NCBI RefSeq assembly: GCF_000471905.2
Contig: NW_006496667.1
Location: forward strand, 1,465,700 to 1,529,699
Direction of reading: 5' to 3'
Length of the DNA stretch: 64,000 nucleotides
Origin: Amborella trichopoda
Taxonomy: Eukaryota; Streptophyta; Magnoliopsida; Amborellales; Amborellaceae
The notes beneath the pieces are model-generated. The model was not told the origin of the DNA and made no database searches. It worked only from the letters and a program-made list of their open reading frames with translations. A program made the translations under genes and the position numbers. Shown piece by piece: positions 57,661 through 64,000 of this stretch. The first letter of the stretch is position 1, and each line of letters opens with the position of its first letter.

Positions 57661-57868
57661 GGAGAATAGGAGTAGAAATTACTATTCTTTTGGGTTGGAT
57701 TCCAAGCTTTAGAAGTAAAACGTATTAATTGTTCTTTAGAATTATTAATGGATTGTTTTAATATTCCTTCTAGGCCTATATCGAAAGCATCATATTCAAT
57801 AATTTTAAAAGCTTGTGGATCAGCTAAGTTTAAACATGGAAGCTCTTTAGCTTTAAGTTTCTTAAGAT
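57661..57868 (-). pseudogene. A2 mosaic piece 8: RNase H N-terminus
   Basis: Minus strand KLKAKELPCLNLADPQAFKI with the RNase H catalytic region changed (YDAFDIGLEG where element 3 has CDASDIGLGG), then FTSKAWNPTQKN. Confidence 0.78.
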
Positions 57869-58134
57869 TCCTAGGACATAATATCAATCAGGGAACAATC
57901 ATACCAATTGATCGCTCAATACTCTTCGCTGATAAATTTCCTGATAAAATATTAGATAAAACTGAATTACAACGATTTTTAGGATGTCTTAATTATATAA
58001 GTGATTTTTACCAAAATCTGGCTTTAGACGCAAAACCTTTATATGATCGTTTAAAAAAGAATCCTCCCCCTTGGACTAATATTCATACTCTTGCTGTACA
58101 AAAACTTAAACTTAAAGCTAAAGAGCTTCCATGT
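57869..58134 (+). pseudogene. A2 mosaic piece 9: RT C-terminus
   Basis: Plus strand RFLGHNINQGTIIPIDRSIL, KTELQRFLGCLNYISDFYQN, NPPPWTNIHTLAVQKLKLK, ending at KELPC. It then runs into the ORF2 tail of the opposite strand. The 145-codon open frame (57,748-58,185) is a product of the joins. Confidence 0.78.
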
Positions 58135-58235
58135 TGTCGTCGGGTCGAGCTATTCCGTGGGTCTTTGGCTAAAGTCTTCCAGTAGGGGATTTCCAGACTG
58201 GACCGTTTCTTCCGAGGTTGCTGGCCTGGTGGTGT
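58135..58235 (-). pseudogene. A2 mosaic piece 10: ORF2 tail
   Basis: About 100 bases nearly identical to 59,301-59,398 (two differences seen). It is then joined to leader sequence equivalent to 8,470 in A1. The PBS between them is missing. Confidence 0.78.
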
Positions 58236-59313
58236 CAGCCCAAGAATCTACCCTAAGTAGTAACTCGTCAAGTATTATAGTAAATAGGAAAAGATTGCGG
58301 AATTATAGACTATTAGTTGTTGAAGAACAGAAATATAATAAAGAAACACGAATAAAATGATAATTATTGGAAGTACAGAAATGTCAAAGACAATCCAAGA
58401 CGTATGAGTATAATCCAAAATTTTAAAAGTAAAGACAAATTTAAATTGCATAACTTACTGATTACATATACAGAGACTTGCGCATTTCTTCCACTCAGAA
58501 GGATAAAAAGAAGGTAAAGAAGATAGATTACAATCACACATATTACACTAAAGAAGTCATGGAGGTTACCGACTTTAGTGGTGTACTGATGTTGATGACC
58601 TATGGTCTAGTTACAGAGTGAAAAAAGAAGAAGGTAAGAAGAAGAGAAGAGATCATATGAGAGAGAGAGTATGAGAAGCCTGAGAGGCTATGCTGGTGTT
58701 GCTGAAGGAACTCTGTCTGCTGCTTGAATGCTATCCTTGATGCTCTGCCTGTCTTCTGTTGATCATGGGTATTTATAGAGGATTGCTGATATAGAGGATG
58801 TGGCTGAGAATGGTTGCTTCCTGTCGAAGGAACTTCTTGTGGCTCTCCTTTGTTGCGTAAGAATCGGTGATATGTCGGTGCTAAAGGTATACACGTGGTT
58901 GCATTCGAGAGGCTCTGAGCGACTGATGGGACTTGATGAGAGGTATAGGGAATATTTTGGTTTGTGTGAATGGCACGTATGAGTGTTCATCGAAGAAGGA
59001 AGGAACACGTCAGTTGATGATGAGACTCCTGAATTCGTCAAATCAGTGAATAGTGAAGAGGGAATCTTTACTATGCCTTTGTCGTATCTTTGTTACTGTT
59101 GAGGAAAGAACCTTTATACTATTGTGCTGTCAAGTCGGTCGGATGAAGGGAATCTTTTCTTGTCTTTATATGCAGAGGGATTCTGTCGTTTCATGGAAAG
59201 GGATAAAGAGGAACCTTTTGCAGAAGGATTAATCTGTATTAGGCCAAGGATGCACTATTGGGCTGGATTTGTAGAAGGATTGTATCGGGCCGAAGATGAG
59301 TCGTCGGGTCGAG
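58236..59313 (-). promoter_or_regulatory. A2 intergenic region (element 3), PBS lost
   Basis: About 1.08 kb after the ORF2 stop. It resembles the A1 region in the leader (AGTCATGGAGGTTACCGACT-type block near 58,555 and GA-rich runs) and in the TATA position, but lacks the 45 bp repeats. The 60-70 codon frames inside are not protein-like. Confidence 0.72.
58770..58777 (-). promoter_or_regulatory. TATA box, lineage A2
   Basis: Minus-strand TATAAATA in CTCTATAAATACCC, at the place homologous to the A1 boxes. Confidence 0.62.
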
Positions 59314-60618
59314 CTATTCCGTGGGTCTTTGGCTAAAGTCTTCCAGTAGGGGATTTCCAGACTGGACCGTTTCTTTCGAGGTTGTTGGCCTGGTGGTGTC
59401 AGGGGCAAAAACGTGTAACAGTGTTTGCTCTATTTCTTCAATTGTGGCATTGGGGTGTGACTGTTTCAGCTTTTTAAGATAGGCTGAAAAGGTAGGGAGA
59501 CTTACAGTATTATTTGACACTGGTTTGAGATATTCAGATTGAGGAGGTATTCTTTTTAATGGTAGAGTGGTAGGATTGGTGTTAAAGATATCCCACCATT
59601 TTACTTTCACAGTCTTACCAAGTTGGGGAATATATGTGTAATCATGAGTATTATTTTCAGAGAAAGAATATTCCCATTTGAGAATCCAAAGGATTTGGTA
59701 AATGGCCATAAAATAGAGATGGTAGTCATCTAGTTCGGTGCAAGTATTATATTCAACAAATTTGGTCTGTAAGGCTTGAAAGGTATCTGGTATTATTTGG
59801 GTTGAAGATCCCCATATTAAAAACCAATGGCGGAACCAACTAGGGAATCTTTCTAGGATGGGAAATTTGAATTGGACATACCAGGAGTGTGTATTATTTG
59901 GATTTTGGTAAGCAAAGACTTTATGCCATGCTTCAATGTATTCACTATATTTATAAGATTTGTATTGAAACTCTGGATTGAGCAGCCTCTTTCCCTGGAT
60001 GGGATTACGGCCCCAATCTTCGTATGAAAGTAATTTTTTGATTTGCAATTTAGAATATGCAAATATTTTAGTATTCCCTTGGTAGAAGTGAACTATGGAA
60101 ACTGAACCAGTTTCCATGAGTATAGCCTCATACCATTCGCGAGTCTTAATACCATAGGATGAATTCATGTGATTGGACAAGTAAAGGGGAGCTATTTTAT
60201 ATGGGTCTAGTTCAGCATGATTATCTGAAATAATAGCTTCTGGTAAAAAGGCGGTATCAGTATAAATGGATTTGGGAGAGTTTGAGGTCTGTTTATTTGG
60301 GTATGATGCTGGGGAAAATGCCGGACTTGGAGTGGCAAATGGACTTTGGGGAGGAGTTTGTATTATATACTCTGGTACATTTGTAGATCTCAGAGGTGAC
60401 ATTGGTGTTAAGTCAAGAGGAGAATGGTTGGGCATAAGGGGCCCATACCTATTGCTTGGGATGAGATCCATTGGCTGTTTTCCTTTGGAATGAGGATTCA
60501 TATTTGTATTAGTATTTTTATTTGAAAGAAAGAGTTGCAAACCGTAAGAGGGAAATCCGTAGGACGAGATGGTTTCGTCTTTAGGTTGTGGTATATGGTC
60601 CCCCCTGCAAAAATTCAC
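59314..60618 (-). CDS. ORF2 of A2 element 3 (unknown function), intact
   Basis: Uninterrupted 434-codon frame. VNFCRGD-type opening, TISSYGFPSYGLQLF, Pro/Ser-rich 55-105, and a core with REWYEAILMETGSVSIVHFY, WYVQFKFPILERFPSWFRHW, FLIWGSSTQIIP, YHLYFMAIYQILWILKWEYS, KVKWWDIFNT and a helical KKLKQSHPNATIEEIEQ tail. The start problem is the same as in A1: the frame is opened by a TAA next to the RNase H DFL codons, GTG is the first candidate, and the first ATG comes about 39 codons later. No signal peptide or membrane segment is seen. Together with element 2 it shows the frame was kept in both A sublineages. Confidence 0.8.
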   Translation of the reverse strand: MNFCRGDHIPQPKDETISSYGFPSYGLQLFLSNKNTNTNMNPHSKGKQPMDLIPSNRYGPLMPNHSPLDLTPMSPLRSTNVPEYIIQTPPQSPFATPSPAFSPASYPNKQTSNSPKSIYTDTAFLPEAIISDNHAELDPYKIAPLYLSNHMNSSYGIKTREWYEAILMETGSVSIVHFYQGNTKIFAYSKLQIKKLLSYEDWGRNPIQGKRLLNPEFQYKSYKYSEYIEAWHKVFAYQNPNNTHSWYVQFKFPILERFPSWFRHWFLIWGSSTQIIPDTFQALQTKFVEYNTCTELDDYHLYFMAIYQILWILKWEYSFSENNTHDYTYIPQLGKTVKVKWWDIFNTNPTTLPLKRIPPQSEYLKPVSNNTVSLPTFSAYLKKLKQSHPNATIEEIEQTLLHVFAPDTTRPTTSKETVQSGNPLLEDFSQRPTE

Positions 60619-60621
60619 GGG

Positions 60622-61737
60622 TTAAAAAGTCAGGTAGAGAATTAGAAGATCCGTGCAGATGTTCAATGGAAAAATCAAAAGCAGATAAGATGGCTTGCCA
60701 TCGGGCAAAGATTTGCTTAGACACAAGATTTTGACATCTTTTTGCAGAATATCTTTAGCGGCTTTGCAGTCAGTTCGTATTAGGAAATGTTGATTGAGAA
60801 TATCAGTCTGAAATTTGCAAACACAATGAATAATAGCAAGTAGTTCTTTTTTAACAGTAGAATAATTCTTTTGGGTTGGATTCCAAGCTTTAGAAGTAAA
60901 ACGTATTAATTGTTCTTTAGAATTATTAATGGATTGTTTTAATATTCCTCCTAGGCCTATATCGGAAGCATCACATTCAATAATTTTAAAAGCTTGTGGA
61001 TCAGCTAAGTTTAAACATGGAAGCTCTTTAGCTTTAAGTTTAAGTTTTTGTACAGCAAGAGTATGAATATTAGTCCAAGGGGGAGGATTCTTTTTTAAAC
61101 GATCATATAAAGGTTTTGCGTCTAAAGCCAGATTTTGGTAAAAATCACTTATATAATTAAGACATCCTAAAAATCGTTGTAATTCAGTTTTATCTAATAT
61201 TTTATCAGGAAATTTATCAGCGAAGAGTATTGAGCGATCAATTGGAATGATTGTTCCCTGATTGATATTATGTCCTAGGAATCTTATTTTTGTTTGGAAT
61301 AAATTTATCTTTTTAGAAGAAACCACTAAGCCAGATGTTTTTACTGTGTGAATAAAAGTATGAAGGTGTTTGAAATGTTGTTCTATTGATTCAGAAAAAA
61401 CTAGAATATCATCAATATATACAATCATAAATTTATAAAAGGGATTGAAGATATCATTCATTATTTTTTGAAATTCTGATGGAGCATTTTTAAGGCCGAA
61501 AGGCATAACGTTCCACTCATATTGTCCAAAAGGGACATTGAAGGCTGTTTTGTATTTGTCTTTTTCTTCTATTTGTATTTGCCAAAAACCAGATTTTAAA
61601 TCGAATTTGGAGAAGATTACAGCATGTAATAATCGATCAAGTAAATCTTTTTTATTTGGAATGGGATATCTAATCCATTTTAAGACTTTATTAAGAGGTT
61701 TATAATTGATGACCAATCGAAGGACACCTCGTTCTTG
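60622..61737 (-). pseudogene. RT-RNase H of A2 element 3
   Basis: Open from a Glu-to-stop mutation (TAA at about 61,738) through VINYKPLNKVLKWIRYPIPN, KFDLKSGFWQIQI, MPFGLKNAPSEFQ, catalytic YIDDILVF, FLGHNINQGTIIPIDRSI, RNase H CDASDIGLGG, KKELLAIIHCVCKF and TDCKAAKDIL. A missing G near 60,733, present in the mosaic copy at 55,265, shifts the frame and replaces the RNase H C-terminus with unrelated residues. All RT catalytic motifs are intact. Confidence 0.85.
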
Positions 61738-64000
61738 TTAAGCATTTTTATTGACATAAAAGGCAGAACAACTCCAAGGAGAAGAACTGGGACGTATTAA
61801 TTTCTTTTGGAGTAGGTTGTTTATTTCTATTTGACATGTTTGTAATAATTTAGTATTCATTTGAATTGGTCTAGCTTTTGTTGGTATCTTTGTTTCACTA
61901 AAACTAGGCTCATATGGTAATCTTACTATATGTTGTTTTCTATGCCAAAAGGCATTAGGTAATTCATTACATATTTCTTTTTCAATAAAACTTTTGAGGT
62001 GTTGTATTTTTTGTATTATCTCAGGAAATTGGAGCTTTTCGCTGGTGAGCTTATGTTTGATTTCCAGTTGTAAAGATCCTAAGAAGTTTTCTTTATGTTT
62101 CATATTCTGTTTAACAGTATTTATTTCTTTAATTTTTGGTTTATCAAGAAATTCAAATCTAATAGGTGTACCATGTGTATTTGTTTCAAGACCTGTATGG
62201 GAAACTGTAACTGGGTATAATAAAGTAAGAAAAGGGACTCCTAGGATCACAGCTTGACTGAGCCCTTTGACCATGATGAATGGAGTAGGGAAGCAATGTC
62301 CTTCCTTACATATTTTTGCATTTGAAAGTTTATATTTGATAAATAGTCTACTACCATCAGCTGTATTGAGAATTTGAGTAGTTTTATCAAAATATTTGGT
62401 AGGGACTAGTCTCTCATTAAGACAATTTAAATCAACACCTGATTCTATTAATGCTAAGGATTGAAACTCGAATTCGTCATTTATTACGATAGTTATTAAT
62501 ACAAACCATTTTTGGGTTATTACCCTATTTATTATATTTACCGAATGCCTATTGGATGATGATTCACCATAAGTCATTTGGTCTAAATAATCATTGGGAT
62601 GATATGATTTGAGTAAATGATTGAATTCTACTATGTCTTCTTCAGTATGTACTTCGGAAGTATTATTATGAAGTTCGATGATTTGAATCCTTGTTTTTAA
62701 TTGAGATAATTCTATTTTTACAGTATTGACTTCAGCTTTGAGGTCAGCAATAGTGGGTTCTTTTTGGGTAGCTTCATGCTGACTGATTCTTTTCATAATA
62801 TCAGAAAAATTATAATTATCAGGAGGTTTAACCAATGGTGTATGTTTTGTTTTTGTTTTGGTTAAATTGATAAACTGAGTAATTATTTCTCTTTTTTCAT
62901 TGGGGTCGGATATTTTCTCTATCAAGTCTAGAATAAGATTATCTTCTTTTGTTAATGTATGAATATCAGAGGATGAAATAGGGCATCTGCATATTTCATT
63001 ATCATTTTCTATATCCGAGCTATTATCTGACCAATAAAAGTCATCATTATGTATTGTGCCTATAAAAGAAGTATCACTACTAGAAGAAGTAGTATCTGAT
63101 TCTGAACTATCTGATGAATCATATAATTGAATAATATAACAAACAGGTAATTTTTTCTTATTTTGAAATGATTTAGAAGCAAAGCGTTTTGTAAATTTCT
63201 TATATTTTTTCTGCTTAGTTGGAAAAGATTTATATGTTTTATCGGGTTTATCTCGATGTTTTTTCTTTTTATATACTTTATGGATTTTATGTGGTTTCGT
63301 TTTATCTATATGACTTTGATCCATATGATAGCCAAATTGTTGGCAAAAATCTCCTAATTCCTTTTTGCCACTTAGATTCTGTTTATCAAGTTGCTTTTTG
63401 AGTTTCAAATCTGTGCATAGGGCTAAGCCTTCAGCACAAATTTCTGAAGATAATTCTCCTAAAGTATATTGGGAATAGTTTATAACACCACTATTTTTAT
63501 TTTTGAGACGTTCTTTTACTTTTTCAGCAAAGAGGTAAGGTAATCCTGCAACAAATTTTTCTTTCCAATGATCAAGGTTACTATCTTCTCGTATGAGTAA
63601 TCGAGAGAAAAAGACATCTTTATACCATTTATAATGTGACAATGTGGGGCATCTTAGATTGGATAAAAGATCAGCTGTTCTAGCTGCAAGTATTGAAGTA
63701 TTTCCTATGAAGTGAAGCGCAATCGTATATATCAAAGAATTGACAGCAACACTCTCAGAATATACCATATCTTGGTTATGTTCATTTTTTGCTGTCCATT
63801 GCCTAGTATTTGTTAATATTTGTTGTTTTGTTTGTTCATTCAGGTATGAGTCCCACCATCCTCTCAGCCATCCAGTGAATCCTGAAACTATGGCTTTAGC
63901 TATTTCTTGGTCGTGGCTTCCAGCCATTTTACAAGCAGATGCATACATAGTCATATGTTTCATTGTATCTAGGATTCTATGATCAGAGATACCGTCTATA
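61738..64000 (-). pseudogene. Coat-linker-protease-RT entry of A2 element 3
   Basis: Open without interruption to the window edge, so the N-terminus is outside. Coat core as in piece 7, basic tail, then an in-frame jump at about 63,136: VCY is followed directly by IIQLYDSSDSSES, so the zinc knuckle is deleted. Next are the acidic linker, the coiled linker, and the protease with catalytic Asp changed to Glu (ESGVD, codon at 62,443-62,445). FIMVKGLSQAVILGVPFL and RT entry to FYVNKNA follow, where a GAA-to-TAA change ends it. The coding frame is well kept otherwise, suggesting fairly recent insertion. Confidence 0.85.

Noticed and set aside
57748..58185. 145-codon plus-strand frame as a new gene
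   Set aside because: It combines antisense RNase H, sense RT C-terminus and antisense ORF2 tail across three breakpoints.
1..64000. Host protein-coding, tRNA or rRNA genes
   Set aside because: I looked for conserved domains, cloverleaf-like tRNA blocks and rRNA cores and saw none. The short tRNA-like matches are primer binding sites.

Overview
The window looks like repeat-rich intergenic DNA of a flowering plant. I see no host gene, tRNA, rRNA or CRISPR array. Almost every coding trace belongs to one of two kinds of reverse-transcribing element. The first is endogenous plant pararetrovirus (Caulimoviridae; the layout is closest to florendo- or petuvirus-like genomes). The second is large degenerate Ty3/gypsy LTR retrotransposons of the Tat (Ogre/Retand-like) lineage. 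The genus and lineage names are inference from gene order and motifs; no database was searched.

Layout. 1-15,475: pararetrovirus lineage A1. A plus-strand fragment (1-1440) is fused to the intergenic region of element 1 (minus, about 8464 to 1441). Element 1 is followed head-to-tail by element 2 (minus, 15,143 to 8465), with one intergenic region between two successive genomes. 15,481-22,257: Tat element G1 (minus; gag, leader, PBS, LTR L1). 22,258-25,335: Tat fragment G4 (plus; gag C-terminus and RT). 25,335-35,285: Tat element G3 (minus; LTR L3, gag C-terminus, protease, an antisense coiled-coil ORF and long LTR L2; RT, RNase H and integrase are gone). 35,640-42,490: Tat element G2 (plus; LTR L4, PBS, gag). 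42,493-44,570: LTR piece L5 (minus). 44,573-53,990: pararetrovirus lineage B, a 1.06-genome-length circularly permuted copy followed by an inverted MP/promoter piece. 54,000-54,571: AT microsatellite with a 386-base N gap. 54,572-58,235: a scrambled mosaic of lineage A2 virus pieces. 58,236-64,000: lineage A2 element 3 (minus), running off the window.

How the viral genes fit together. Assembled from the copies, one genome reads PBS (initiator tRNA-Met), movement protein, coat protein with a zinc knuckle, aspartic protease, reverse transcriptase and RNase H as one polyprotein. ORF2, of unknown function, then overlaps the RNase H end in the +1 frame. A promoter-bearing intergenic region leads back to the PBS. 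Each copy is broken by stops, frameshifts or deletions, and the protease is the part most often lost. ORF2 is the only frame that is intact over its full length (elements 2 and 3).

The most notable signals are these: the terminally redundant B copy, which gives a direct genome-length estimate (7,719 nt); the microhomology-joined mosaic beside the AT repeat; the AUG-less +1 overlap of ORF2; and hairpin-forming minisatellites in the transcribed leaders of the Tat LTRs.
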